Shown: positions 1 through 8,883, numbered from the stretch's first letter. The stretch: 64,000 nucleotides of DNA from Guptibacillus hwajinpoensis (GCF_001039475.1 NZ_LELK01000001.1:655466-719465); one strand, 5' to 3'. The notes: generated by a model from the sequence alone, not told the origin. Numbers and translations: made by a program.

Positions 1-505
1 GATTCAGCACAATACATATGTCATATTGGTTTTGGTGTTTCATAATTTCTTTCTGTATCGATTCTTTGTAATCATTAATTTGAAAACCCATCAATTCGTT
101 AAATTCTTGTAGATCAGGTGAAGCACCTGTTAGTAAGATGCGTAAACCGTTTTTATGAAGAATGATACTGCTCTTAACGCCTTCGAACAAATCCCCATTA
201 GATTTTAATAGGTTGCAACTAATAAATGGAACTGATGAATTCACTGCCATGTATTCTAACGTTTCAGTGCCATTAAACAATTCATTGTTTCCGATTGTAA
301 GAGCTTCATACCCTGCAGATTCGAGCATTTTAACCGCTGCTAATCCTTTAGTGCCTTGAAGTTCTATACTTTTAAAATCAGCAAAGTCTCCTCCATCTAG
401 AATTAACGTTTGGTCATCTGAATAGTCCTTAATTAATGATGTGACTCTTGCAAAGTTCTCAAAATGACTATGGATATCGTTAGTATGTATAATGTTAAGC
501 TTCAT
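1..505 (-). CDS. 5'-nucleotidase/metallophosphoesterase, N-terminal part
   Basis: Reading the minus strand from the ATG at 503-505 gives 168 uninterrupted codons running off the left edge, so only the N-terminus is present. It begins MKLNIIHTNDIHSHFENF; the HTNDIHSH block is the first metal-binding motif of the calcineurin-like phosphoesterase domain of UshA/YunD-type 5'-nucleotidases. A second metal motif (LDGGDFAD) and the IGNNEL segment (family usually GNHE/GNNE) follow. A GGGGGA ribosome binding site precedes the ATG. No signal peptide is visible, so a cytoplasmic YunD-like enzyme is more likely than a secreted one. Substrate cannot be fixed because the C-terminal nucleotidase domain is outside the window. 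Confidence 0.85.
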   Translation of the reverse strand, partial: MKLNIIHTNDIHSHFENFARVTSLIKDYSDDQTLILDGGDFADFKSIELQGTKGLAAVKMLESAGYEALTIGNNELFNGTETLEYMAVNSSVPFISCNLLKSNGDLFEGVKSSIILHKNGLRILLTGASPDLQEFNELMGFQINDYKESIQKEIMKHQNQYDICIVLN

Positions 506-695
506 GACTGTCCCCCATCGTGGTGTGTTTTATTTCTCTTCTACTTATTTCGAAAGATGATGAGAAAGTCCTGCCTTACACCATATTTTACATAGTTCTT
601 TTTACTTGCTTTTATTTACAAGAAGGTCCATTAAAGGAAATGATCGAACAATCAAGAAGATTTCTATAATCAATAAAAATAAGGAGGGATGAATC

Positions 696-1865
696 ATGAC
701 TAATATCGGAAATGATGTTCAATTTAATATTTATAAACAGATGCACTCTCCAGATCCAAATCGTCTTCCTACGCAGTTTGAAGAATGGCAAAAGCAAGCA
801 AGAGAAATTCTTGAAGATGGACCGTACGAGTATGTTGCTGGTGGGTCTGGTGGTGAAGATACCGTTCAATCGAATAGAGAGGCTTTTAAGCGATGGAATA
901 TCTTACCCCGTGTATTTAGAAATGTGGAAGATCGCAATTTAAAACTCGGGTTATTTGGTGACATGCTACCTTCACCAGTTATGATTGCTCCAATTGGGGT
1001 ACAATCTATTATTCATAAAGAAGGGGAACTTGCTACGGCTAGAGCTGCTGCTTCAATGGGAGTACCTTATATTGCGAGCTCTGCTTCAACGTATTCGATG
1101 GAAGAAATTGCAGAAGTAATGGGAGATGCACCAAAGTGGTTCCAACTTTATTGGAGTAGTGAACCTTCTATAGCAAAAAGTTTTGTAGAACGTGCTGAAC
1201 ATGCTGGGTATACCGCGATCGTTGTTACACTTGACACACCAATGATGGCATGGAGGGAATTAGATCTTAAAAATGTTTATTTGCCATTTCTAATTGGAGA
1301 AGGTATTGGCAATTACCTAACAGATCCTGCATTTCGAGCAGGGCTCCGCGTTCCCCCAGAAGAAGATTCAATGGGCGCGATTATGCACTGGACACGAGTA
1401 TTTGGTCATGCAGGATTAACATGGGAAGATCTTGCTGAGCTCAAAACCTATACTTCTCTGCCTATTATTTTAAAAGGCATTCTTCATCCGGAAGATGCGA
1501 AGCTTGCTTTGAAATATGGTGCTGATGGGATCATCGTTTCAAACCATGGTGGACGCCAGGTAGATGGTGCCATCGCTGCTCTTGATGCATTACCTGCTAT
1601 AGTTGAAGCCACGAATAACCAAGTCCCTGTTCTAATGGATAGCGGAATTCGTCGTGGAGCTGATATTTTTAAAGCACTCGCTCTTGGAGCAAAAGCGGTT
1701 CTCATCGGAAGACCATGCATGTATGGGCTTGCTGTAGCGGGTGAAACAGGGGTAAGACAAGTGATGAACAACCTACTTGCAGACTTTGATTTAACAATGG
1801 CTCTATCAGGTTGTCGCGACTTGAATGAAGTAAATAAAGGCATGATTCTTCCAGCAGATCGCTAA
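696..1865 (+). CDS. FMN-dependent alpha-hydroxy-acid oxidase (lactate oxidase/monooxygenase-like)
   Basis: A 389-aa single-domain TIM-barrel flavoprotein of the lactate oxidase/glycolate oxidase family, which oxidises 2-hydroxy acids such as L-lactate to 2-oxo acids using FMN. The family signature SNHGGRQ lies at residues 282-288, with H284 as the catalytic base. Other markers are FQLYW near 150, DSGIRRGADIFKALALGA near 315 and the phosphate-gripping IGRPCMYGL near 335. Length matches the family. The start is fixed by AAGGAGGGATGAATC directly upstream. It is monocistronic, followed by a strong hairpin at 1921-1952. A choice between oxidase and decarboxylating monooxygenase cannot be made by eye. 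Confidence 0.9.
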   Translation: MTNIGNDVQFNIYKQMHSPDPNRLPTQFEEWQKQAREILEDGPYEYVAGGSGGEDTVQSNREAFKRWNILPRVFRNVEDRNLKLGLFGDMLPSPVMIAPIGVQSIIHKEGELATARAAASMGVPYIASSASTYSMEEIAEVMGDAPKWFQLYWSSEPSIAKSFVERAEHAGYTAIVVTLDTPMMAWRELDLKNVYLPFLIGEGIGNYLTDPAFRAGLRVPPEEDSMGAIMHWTRVFGHAGLTWEDLAELKTYTSLPIILKGILHPEDAKLALKYGADGIIVSNHGGRQVDGAIAALDALPAIVEATNNQVPVLMDSGIRRGADIFKALALGAKAVLIGRPCMYGLAVAGETGVRQVMNNLLADFDLTMALSGCRDLNEVNKGMILPADR

Positions 1866-1920
1866 ATGCAAAATAATAGAAAGTAGATTATCGAAACGTC
1901 ATTTAGTAATATTGACCAGC

Positions 1921-1952
1921 AAAAAGCCACACAAATGGTTGTGTGGCTTTTT
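1921..1952 (+). terminator. Rho-independent terminator
   Basis: A perfect 14-bp inverted repeat (AAAAAGCCACACAA / TTGTGTGGCTTTTT) with a 4-nt loop ends in a T run. It follows the hydroxy-acid oxidase gene and, being A-rich on its other flank, could work in both directions. Confidence 0.9.
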
Positions 1953-2062
1953 GACGTTTATTAAATCCCAGAAGCTTTTTATAATATGCATCGTATTCCG
2001 CATTTACGTATTACAACTATCCATAGGAATTACAGAAGTACGAAATAAAAAAGCAGTTCAAG

Positions 2063-3259
2063 CTATTTCCATTGAACAGCTTCACTATGTTTATGAACGG
2101 TTGAGTTTCTTTTTATATAAATCACATAAATAACCATAGAAATGATAACGGATATCCCCGCTGTTAAATAGATGTCTGCATAGCCAAACTTTGATGCGAT
2201 TAATCCAAAAAACATTGCTCCTAGACCTACTCCTAAATCAAATGCAGAGAAAAACGTTGCGTTGGCCATCCCTTTTCGATTCAAAGGAGCTTCGTTGACG
2301 GCCCATGCCTGAAGGGCAGGTTGTACGGAACCGAAACCAATACCGAACAGGAATGCTGCAAGCAACAACATCAATTGATTTGACAGCAACACTAGATCAA
2401 TCATGGCAGCTAGTATAAGTAAAGCTCCTGGTAGAAAGATAGCTTTATGACCTTTTCTATCATAAATTCTACCTGCGAAAGCTCGCACAGCCATCAATGA
2501 AAAGGCAAAAACGACAAAATACCATTCAATCCCATCTATTCCAAGCTGCTCAGCATAAAGTGGTAGGAATGTGGCAATTCCACCGAAAACCATTGTAATG
2601 AAAAAGAGCAATAACGACGGCATCAATGCAGATTTTTCAAACACATCCCATTTCTTTTTCGGAACAGGCGTTTTATTTGCAGGTTTATACCGAATAAATG
2701 CTGCAATAACAAATGAAATGAAACCAGCAGAAGCTGCGATTAAAAACATTGATGAAAAATCAAAAACAGCAATAATTAATAGTCCTAGTGCAGGTCCAAA
2801 TGCCATTGCTAAATTCCCAGCTAGGCCGAAGTAACCCATTCCTTCTCCCCTACGCTTTTGCGGGATAAGATCGGTCGCAATCGTTCCAACTGCAGTGGTA
2901 GACATTCCCCAACCTAGTCCCTGCACAACTCGCATAAGAAAAAGGAGAATTAAGCTTCCTGTAAATGCATATGAACCCACAGATATAACAAAAACAAAAA
3001 GACCAATTAAAAATACAACTCTTCTACCCAGAGATTCAAGAACATGTCCACTCCATGGACGAATTAATAGTGCTGAGAGTGTAAATATTCCTACAACAAA
3101 CCCAATAAGCTGATCACTTCCTCCAAGTTCATTAACAAACAATGGTAATGTAGGTAGTGTCATTTGGAATCCTGCGAAAATAAAGAAATTAGAGATACAA
3201 ATGAAAATAAAATCACGTGTCCAGATTTTCTCTTTCGACAAGTTCTGATTACCTGGCAT
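2063..3259 (-). CDS. MFS transporter (DHA1-type drug/sugar efflux family)
   Basis: A 398-aa integral membrane protein with about 12 hydrophobic segments. The loop between segments 2 and 3 carries a motif-A-like sequence (SGHVLESLGRRVVFLIG, near residues 69-85) typical of major facilitator proteins, and RVVQGLGWGM near 112 resembles motif B of DHA1 proton antiporters. It resembles Bacillus YfkF/YwoG-type carriers of unknown substrate. The start is preceded by AAGGAA and sits 130 bp from the VOC gene, with a terminator between. Nothing nearby identifies the cargo. Confidence 0.85.
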   Translation of the reverse strand: MPGNQNLSKEKIWTRDFIFICISNFFIFAGFQMTLPTLPLFVNELGGSDQLIGFVVGIFTLSALLIRPWSGHVLESLGRRVVFLIGLFVFVISVGSYAFTGSLILLFLMRVVQGLGWGMSTTAVGTIATDLIPQKRRGEGMGYFGLAGNLAMAFGPALGLLIIAVFDFSSMFLIAASAGFISFVIAAFIRYKPANKTPVPKKKWDVFEKSALMPSLLLFFITMVFGGIATFLPLYAEQLGIDGIEWYFVVFAFSLMAVRAFAGRIYDRKGHKAIFLPGALLILAAMIDLVLLSNQLMLLLAAFLFGIGFGSVQPALQAWAVNEAPLNRKGMANATFFSAFDLGVGLGAMFFGLIASKFGYADIYLTAGISVIISMVIYVIYIKRNSTVHKHSEAVQWK

Positions 3260-3350
3260 ACATATTCCTTCTTTCCCTCATGTTTATCCAATTTAATCTT
3301 ACACTACTATCCTCACTTCTTGTGTTTTCCTGCTCAGGAAATGTACAAAG

Positions 3351-3377
3351 TAAAACGGCCTTCCAATAAAGAAGGCC
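3351..3377 (-). terminator. Terminator of the VOC gene
   Basis: The stem GGCCTTC / GAAGGCC with a 7-nt loop, followed on the minus strand by GTTTTACTTT, lies just after the stop of the VOC gene. Confidence 0.75.
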
Positions 3378-3389
3378 GCTACACAATAA

Positions 3390-3773
3390 CTATTTACTAG
3401 ATTCAAAGAACTCGATCCATTCACCGTCTGGACCTGCAAAAAATAAATACTTGCTACCGTTCGGAAGTTCGCTAATTTCTTCACTAATAAAAGTCACGCC
3501 TAGATTTCGAATTCTAGTGCGCTCTGCTTCAATATCTGAAACGGTAAAAGCAATATGATGAACTTTTCCTTCAGCAGGCAAATCAGCGTTATAACCTTCG
3601 ATTAATTCTAGAATAACTTCACCTTTTAAACCAAGGAATGCAAGCTTTTGATCTCCTTCAGGAAGATCTAATTCATCGAGCAATTCAAGTCCAAGTATGC
3701 CCTGATAAAAACCTTTTGAAGCTTCAATATTTCTTACCTGTACTCCAACATGTTCAAGTTTCTGTATAGTCAT
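3390..3773 (-). CDS. VOC (glyoxalase/bleomycin-resistance) family protein
   Basis: A 127-aa single VOC-fold protein starting MTIQKLEHVGVQVRN. It has the two beta-alpha-beta-beta-beta modules of the family, the first ending at VILELIEG and the second carrying HHIAFTVSDI and SKYLFFAGPDGEWIEF. A metal centre of the His/Glu type is plausible (H8, E60s, H84 region, E near 123). The reading frame is open to 3797, but the ATG at 3773 aligns with the usual family start and is preceded by a GGTG-type site. It could be a methylmalonyl-CoA epimerase-like or lactoylglutathione-lyase-like enzyme; substrate unknown. Confidence 0.8.
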   Translation of the reverse strand: MTIQKLEHVGVQVRNIEASKGFYQGILGLELLDELDLPEGDQKLAFLGLKGEVILELIEGYNADLPAEGKVHHIAFTVSDIEAERTRIRNLGVTFISEEISELPNGSKYLFFAGPDGEWIEFFESSK

Positions 3774-3861
3774 AATACACCAGCTTTCCCAACACATAAT
3801 ATGATTCTCAAATCTATCATACTAATCGTTTAATTTCATAGCAAGAAAGAAACCACAATGA

Positions 3862-6081
3862 CTAGCGAGGAACGACTTGATTGAGAAACTCACCGGTTAC
3901 GAGTGAAGATTGAAGTCTTATTGAAACGGCTGGTGGAAGAGTTCCTTTCATAGCCTCAAAGGGAACACCTAACCAGAGGACTTTTTGATCGATCGCGATG
4001 AATGGAAATGGAATCGTCCCCTCAATGTGTTTTGCTAAAGGAAATGAAGGGATTGGAGTTGGTGATAAGATGATAATCTTTCCTTTTGCTGCATTGATCT
4101 GATGTTTCCATTCCTCTGTTAAAGAAGAGCTATTTGGTAGTGCGATAATAATTTCGCTCGCCTTATTCAAATCATCGAAAACCGCGTCAGTCTTCATAGC
4201 ATGACTCCAACGCAAACTTGGGTGCTGATTATTGATCCACTTTCCAATTTGAGAAGGTGAAATACGTTCATCTTGTTCTATTTGGTGCTCTACTAATTGA
4301 TGTAACGTTTTAGCTCGCGATACTTTTTTCTGGATGTAGTCTACGTTACTTACGTTTATAAACTTGCCCTTTGTTCTAGTCATAGCTACATTAATGAGGC
4401 GTTCGCTATTCTGCCCGATCAAAAGCATGCCAGGGCGATATTCTGGTTCACTATCTACTGTATCAAATACCATCATATCTCGTTCACTACCTTGAAACCG
4501 ATGCACTGTAGCTGAGAGTATATCTGCTTCGTGCCGCTCGTTCTGAAGCAGATCTTCTAGGAGTAAATTCATCATCTTTGCTTGAGCACGGTAAGGAGTA
4601 ACATACCCAATAGAGGTCATTCCCCCACGAAGTGATTCATAAATCGCTTGGAATGATACGAGAAGCTGCCACATGTTCATTCTCGATTTGGAAGAATGTC
4701 CAGTGAAGCAAAAATGACCAGTATGACTTGTATCGATAAGAGTTGATGCTTGTCCTTTAAAAGGAGAGCTTTCTGCAATAGAACGTCTCATCTCAGTTGT
4801 TTTCGGATGATCTTTAACGAGAGAATGATAGATTTTATCGTTTGTAAAAGCGGAGATAATGGGATGCATTCTTCTCTGTTCGTTAAGCAAAAAGAGCTGT
4901 GGATGCAGTTTGCCTTCTTTAACGGTATCGACTATACCACTACAATGAAAAACATCTTCACGAAGCCATTTTGAAACTAGTGGGTGACGTGCAGATGCTA
5001 TTGGTGGTAACTGCTTGAAATCTCCACATATAATGACGCGTTTTCCAAGCGATGCTGCAAACGCTGCTTGGGGCACATAGGCCATGCTCGCTTCATCCAC
5101 AATCACAACATCGACTCGCTTTCGATAGATCGTTTCATCGATAGCCGCTTTTGTAAATGTTGTGCCAATAATGGAGGCTTCTTTAACAAACTGAGACTCT
5201 TTTCTTCGAATTTGTTCAAGAACATTTCCTAACTTTGCTTCAAGCTTCAGCAGTTGATCAGAATCCCTGTTACTAAATGATTTCGTTAGATCTTCTTTTA
5301 GATTCTTGCGTTCTGTGATGATGCGTTCCTTCTCTTCAGCTAAATCTGGGTGTTTTGTTTTTATCAGCTGATCGGTATACAAAGGTAGCTCAGAAGGGAC
5401 ATCACGCTGCATTCCATATCTCATGATTCGGCCCTCTTCAAACTTCTCTCTTGTTTCAATGAATGATGCCGTTTCACGCATTAAAACGTCGACTGCCTGG
5501 TTGCTGTGAGATAAGATCAGGACTTTATTACCTTTGAAGAAATGGTTAGCTGCAGCTCTTGCAAGATTATGAGTCTTTCCCGTTCCTGGTGGTCCCCATA
5601 CAAACGTAACGGGGTTGTATTTGGATCTAAGTATTAACTCATGCAGTCTACTTTTCACTTTTTCCTCAGGATGCTTTGTTACTTCTGGTGGATTCATTAA
5701 ATGGTTTATTCTTGCTAATCTTCGTTTACTTTTCTTAATTTCTTCTAGCCTTTCATGGAGTTCGTCGAGTAACTCCCAAGGGTCATGATAAAGATCCGCT
5801 TCACCGATAAGGTCACCAAACCCACCTTCTAGGGAAAGAATGATGTTCTTCCCTTCTGAAGAGAGGATTCTTCCCTCACGTTTTATATCCCCCATCTCAA
5901 TTCGAACCTTCGAGCCAGGTGGAATTTGAACAGGAATAAGTGTATCAAAGTAATAACGGTAGTCTTCTTTAGAAGATAAGATACGCCCATTTACAATTCT
6001 ATATGGTCTACTTCCATATTTCTTTAAATGTGCAATTTCAGCGCGCAGTGCTAATTGCCATTCTTGTATGAGTTCTTTCAT
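3862..6081 (-). CDS. Superfamily 1 helicase, Upf1/IGHMBP2-like
   Basis: About 739 aa. An N-terminal basic/beta-rich region (to about 140) precedes a split SF1B helicase core. Motif I is GPPGTGKT near residues 163-170, motif II is VIVDEAS near 330 followed by CGDFKQLPP (motif III), LLNEQRRMHP is motif IV-like, TVHRFQGSERD is motif V and VAMTRTKGK is motif VI. This is the DEAS-box Upf1-like class of 5'-to-3' DNA/RNA helicases. A further 100-residue C-terminal region is of unclear fold. The frame opens at TTG 6087, but AAAGGAAG is better spaced from the ATG at 6081. It is monocistronic, and its cellular role is unknown. Confidence 0.8.
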   Translation of the reverse strand: MKELIQEWQLALRAEIAHLKKYGSRPYRIVNGRILSSKEDYRYYFDTLIPVQIPPGSKVRIEMGDIKREGRILSSEGKNIILSLEGGFGDLIGEADLYHDPWELLDELHERLEEIKKSKRRLARINHLMNPPEVTKHPEEKVKSRLHELILRSKYNPVTFVWGPPGTGKTHNLARAAANHFFKGNKVLILSHSNQAVDVLMRETASFIETREKFEEGRIMRYGMQRDVPSELPLYTDQLIKTKHPDLAEEKERIITERKNLKEDLTKSFSNRDSDQLLKLEAKLGNVLEQIRRKESQFVKEASIIGTTFTKAAIDETIYRKRVDVVIVDEASMAYVPQAAFAASLGKRVIICGDFKQLPPIASARHPLVSKWLREDVFHCSGIVDTVKEGKLHPQLFLLNEQRRMHPIISAFTNDKIYHSLVKDHPKTTEMRRSIAESSPFKGQASTLIDTSHTGHFCFTGHSSKSRMNMWQLLVSFQAIYESLRGGMTSIGYVTPYRAQAKMMNLLLEDLLQNERHEADILSATVHRFQGSERDMMVFDTVDSEPEYRPGMLLIGQNSERLINVAMTRTKGKFINVSNVDYIQKKVSRAKTLHQLVEHQIEQDERISPSQIGKWINNQHPSLRWSHAMKTDAVFDDLNKASEIIIALPNSSSLTEEWKHQINAAKGKIIILSPTPIPSFPLAKHIEGTIPFPFIAIDQKVLWLGVPFEAMKGTLPPAVSIRLQSSLVTGEFLNQVVPR

Positions 6082-6183
6082 GTTCAATCGCTTCCTTTAA
6101 TCATTAGGACTGCTCCTGATCGTTCTTGTTATTTTTCAATTCTTCTACTATATCACGCGTGCCTTAAAGTCTCTACTGAACAT

Positions 6184-7053
6184 TTAGTGAATGTGATGAT
6201 CATGTATATGCTCTAGGAACACTTCAAGCACTTTTGTCTGAAAAGGAGAGCGCATTAAGATTGAGAAAGTACGTGTATAAGTAAAATCTGGAATAGTGAG
6301 AACTACCAATGAACCAAGCTCTAATTCCTTTCGAATCGTCCACCTAGAAAGAAAACTAATGCCAATCCCTGCTTCCACAGACTCTTTAATAAGCTGAGTA
6401 CTACCGAACGCCATTGTATTCGGTGGTGTTATTTCTAGTTGTTTCCACATTTTCTCTGTAGCCTCTCTCGTTCCTGAACCCGCTTCTCTTACAATCCACA
6501 TTTCATTTTCAAGGATTGATCCATTTTCTACCTGTACATGAGAAGGTGCAGCTACGATTACCATCTCATCTTCTGTGAAATCGTCTACTTTCATATCACG
6601 AGCAGGATAATCTCCTTCAATAATTCCAACGTCTAATTGATGTGAATAGACTAAATCACCAATTTCAGTAGAGTTGCCAATGGTAATGGAAGGTGTAATG
6701 AGAGGGTAGTTATGTCGTATTTTAGCAATCACATGTGGTAATACATATTCTCCGTACGTATAACTTGCGCCAATCGTTATTTTACCGCTTGCGCGATTCG
6801 TTAAATCATCTAACAAGTAATTCATTTTAGAATACAAGTTCAAGAGTTCTTTTGCATGGTGATAGACAATTTCACCTGCTTTATTTAATTCTACTGAACG
6901 ATTGCTTCTTTCTAACAATTTTGTTCCCAACGCATCCTCAAGATTTTTAATATATTGACTGACAGCCGGTTGTGTCATATGAAGCTCTTCAGCAGCTCTT
7001 GAAAAATTCCGCTTCTCAACAACTGTCACAAAAACATTTAACGGTTGATCCAT
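6184..7053 (-). CDS. LysR-family regulator, CysL/YwfK-like
   Basis: A 289-aa LysR-type regulator. The N-terminal winged HTH (NFSRAAEELHMTQPAVSQYIKNLE, about residues 17-40, quoted in part) is followed by a periplasmic-binding-protein-like effector domain. It is divergent from a YeiH-type exporter gene, the arrangement of E. coli yeiE/yeiH and Bacillus ywfK-type loci, so it likely controls that gene and possibly sulfur metabolism. The frame opens at GTG 7062, but GGGGTG is correctly spaced from the ATG at 7053. An autoregulatory T-N11-A palindrome lies in the shared intergenic region. Confidence 0.82.
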   Translation of the reverse strand: MDQPLNVFVTVVEKRNFSRAAEELHMTQPAVSQYIKNLEDALGTKLLERSNRSVELNKAGEIVYHHAKELLNLYSKMNYLLDDLTNRASGKITIGASYTYGEYVLPHVIAKIRHNYPLITPSITIGNSTEIGDLVYSHQLDVGIIEGDYPARDMKVDDFTEDEMVIVAAPSHVQVENGSILENEMWIVREAGSGTREATEKMWKQLEITPPNTMAFGSTQLIKESVEAGIGISFLSRWTIRKELELGSLVVLTIPDFTYTRTFSILMRSPFQTKVLEVFLEHIHDHHIH

Positions 7054-7076
7054 ACAAATCACCCCACTATTAGTAA

Positions 7077-7089
7077 TTACTTATGGTAA
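7077..7089. promoter_or_regulatory. Candidate LysR box (T-N11-A)
   Basis: TTAC-TTATG-GTAA is a short perfect dyad with the T-N11-A geometry of LysR operators, placed between the divergent LysR and YeiH genes. This is a pattern match only. Confidence 0.5.
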
Positions 7090-7111
7090 ATATTATATTT
7101 AGTTATTTCAC

Positions 7112-7140
7112 TTATACCAAATGTCTAGGTACACTATAAT
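7112..7140 (+). promoter_or_regulatory. Sigma-A-type promoter of the YeiH gene
   Basis: TTATAC and a perfect TATAAT are separated by 17 bp and end 10 bp before the GGAGG ribosome binding site. The weak -35 fits an activator-dependent promoter. Confidence 0.55.
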
Positions 7141-7164
7141 AAGAGAAACGGAGGCACGATCATA

Positions 7165-8187
7165 ATTAACATCATAAGACAGCAACAAACACTTTCCCCA
7201 GCTGTACGGTGGATTCTTGGTATAGCATTTACATTTTTCATTGCATTACTTGGCTACTATCTAGCAATGGTTCCTGGTTTCACATTGACCGGACAACTTG
7301 CTTCTGCCATATTCATTTCAATTCTATATAGACAGATCGCAGGGTATCCTGAATGGCTCAGAGCTGGCATAACATTCTCTTCAAAGAAATTACTTCGATT
7401 TGCTATTATCTTATATGGAATAAAGTTGAATGTTAGTTTGATTTTACAGGATGGTTTGCCTATTCTGCTTCTTGGTGCAGTCGTCATTGCTTTTGCGTTA
7501 CTTGCTTCTGTGTGGCTATCAAAAGCAATGAATGCAAACCGCTCCATTACTTTGTTAGTAGGTGCAGGAACAGGAATATGCGGCGCAGCTGCAATTGCTG
7601 CCGTGGCTCCTATCGTAGAGGCTAAGGAAGAAGATACGGCGATTGGAGTTGGGATTATTGCTCTTTTCGGAACAATTTTCTCGGTAGGATATACAATCAT
7701 ACGTCCATTTCTACCCTTAACTGCTTCAGAATACGGTATTTGGTCTGGTATTTCACTCCATGAAGTAGCACACGTCGCACTAGCAGCCGCTCCTGGAGGA
7801 GAGACTGCACTAGCTATGGGACTTCTTGCAAAGCTTGGAAGGGTCTTCTTACTCGTTCCGGTTTGTTTTCTATTCATGTACATTGTGAAAAGGAAAAGTA
7901 CTGGTAGCAAGCAACACATTCCATTCCCATGGTTTCTCATAGGATTTATTCTAATGAGTCTTGCAGGTACTTACATACTTGGTCCAGTTATTCCATTTTC
8001 AGATACTGCTATGACAGCAGTGACTGAAATAACAACATGGTGTTTAACCGCAGCCATGGTTGGACTAGGACTTAGTGTAAGTCTAAAGGATTTGAAAAAC
8101 AAGGCATTAAAACCTATGATCATCATTACAATCGTCTCATTGACGCTTTCCATTTTAACGTTTGTTATCGTTAAGTGGTTCTACTAG
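7165..8187 (+). CDS. YeiH/UPF0324 family putative sulfate exporter, apparent non-canonical start
   Basis: A polytopic membrane protein with about ten hydrophobic segments. GTGICGAAAIAAVAP, the SLHEVAHVALA helix and TTWCLTAAMVGLGLS are hallmarks of the YeiH (putative sulfate exporter) family. The first ATG (7267) lacks a ribosome binding site and would remove the first membrane helix (ILGIAFTFFIALLGYYLA). Upstream the frame stays open to a TAG at 7126, with no ATG, GTG or TTG. A GGAGG at 7150-7154 sits 7 nt before ATA 7162 and 10 nt before ATT 7165, so translation probably starts at a rare codon there; ATT is used here. The gene is divergent from its likely LysR regulator. Confidence 0.75.
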   Translation: MNIIRQQQTLSPAVRWILGIAFTFFIALLGYYLAMVPGFTLTGQLASAIFISILYRQIAGYPEWLRAGITFSSKKLLRFAIILYGIKLNVSLILQDGLPILLLGAVVIAFALLASVWLSKAMNANRSITLLVGAGTGICGAAAIAAVAPIVEAKEEDTAIGVGIIALFGTIFSVGYTIIRPFLPLTASEYGIWSGISLHEVAHVALAAAPGGETALAMGLLAKLGRVFLLVPVCFLFMYIVKRKSTGSKQHIPFPWFLIGFILMSLAGTYILGPVIPFSDTAMTAVTEITTWCLTAAMVGLGLSVSLKDLKNKALKPMIIITIVSLTLSILTFVIVKWFY

Positions 8188-8202
8188 ATTATTATTGATT
8201 GG

Positions 8203-8799
8203 TCATCCAGAAGTCCAATTTTTTCGAATTCGATCAACATAGTGAAACACCGTTCGAACAATTAATGCGTGTAGAAGAATTCCTACAATCGTTAACACAA
8301 CAATGACAACTTTACCTATAAATGATGTTGGTTCAACTGAAAAACGACCAATAAAAAAAAGCGAACCGAACGACCAAATCGCAGCATCTTGGAAAGAGTC
8401 TACAACAGGCTCGTAAAAGTAAAATGGAAATGTCGAAATAATTACAAATACAAAGCTTGTAAGAAACCAAGTTCCAGGCGACATCCCCATCGCCTTTCCA
8501 ATGATTGGATTACTAAATCTTTTGGTTATCGTCTTAATACGCCAGAGGCGATAGAGTCTTGCTAGCTTGGCACTTTGAAAGATCGTATCTAGCGGTATTA
8601 ACGCTATAAGATCAAAAGGGTGCTTCTTAATATACTGAAAGCGGTCTTTAGACAGATAAAGAAATACCGTGTAATCAATGAAAAATACAACCCATGTTCC
8701 AATCAGGATTGCCTTTTGGAAAGGGGACTCATACCAAATTGTTGAAACAGATAAGATGACGCATGCAAATAGTAGATATTGGTAAATACGTTTGAGCAT
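8203..8799 (-). CDS. Ion-channel-like membrane protein lacking the K+ filter
   Basis: A 198-aa protein with the layout of a six-helix voltage-gated-like channel. Four N-terminal hydrophobic segments include an S4-like stretch (ARLYRLWRIKTITKRF, basic). Then come an S5 helix, a pore-loop region and an S6 helix (VVIVVLTIVGILLHALI). Where potassium channels have TVGYGD, this protein has FFIGRFSVEP, so selectivity for K+ is unlikely. It may be a non-selective or degenerate homologue. It converges on the YeiH gene with only 15 bp between, and no terminator separates them. Confidence 0.65.
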   Translation of the reverse strand: MLKRIYQYLLFACVILSVSTIWYESPFQKAILIGTWVVFFIDYTVFLYLSKDRFQYIKKHPFDLIALIPLDTIFQSAKLARLYRLWRIKTITKRFSNPIIGKAMGMSPGTWFLTSFVFVIISTFPFYFYEPVVDSFQDAAIWSFGSLFFIGRFSVEPTSFIGKVVIVVLTIVGILLHALIVRTVFHYVDRIRKNWTSG

Positions 8800-8859
8800 C
8801 GAATTCCCCCTTTACGAAAGTAATCAAAATCAATTGTAACTGATCGTTAGAAACAAACG

Positions 8860-8883
8860 AAAAGGCTGTTATTCAGCCTTTTT
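8860..8883 (-). terminator. dacC: Terminator overlapping the dacC stop
   Basis: AAAAGGCTG / CAGCCTTTTT with a TTATT loop. It overlaps the stop codon of the PBP4 gene at 8873. Confidence 0.85.

Noticed and set aside
1484-1843. 119-aa frame antisense to the hydroxy-acid oxidase
   Set aside because: Shadow of a conserved enzyme, no start signals.
7257-7940. 227-aa frame antisense to the YeiH gene
   Set aside because: Long but opposite a clearly conserved membrane protein; serine/alanine-rich shadow of hydrophobic codons.
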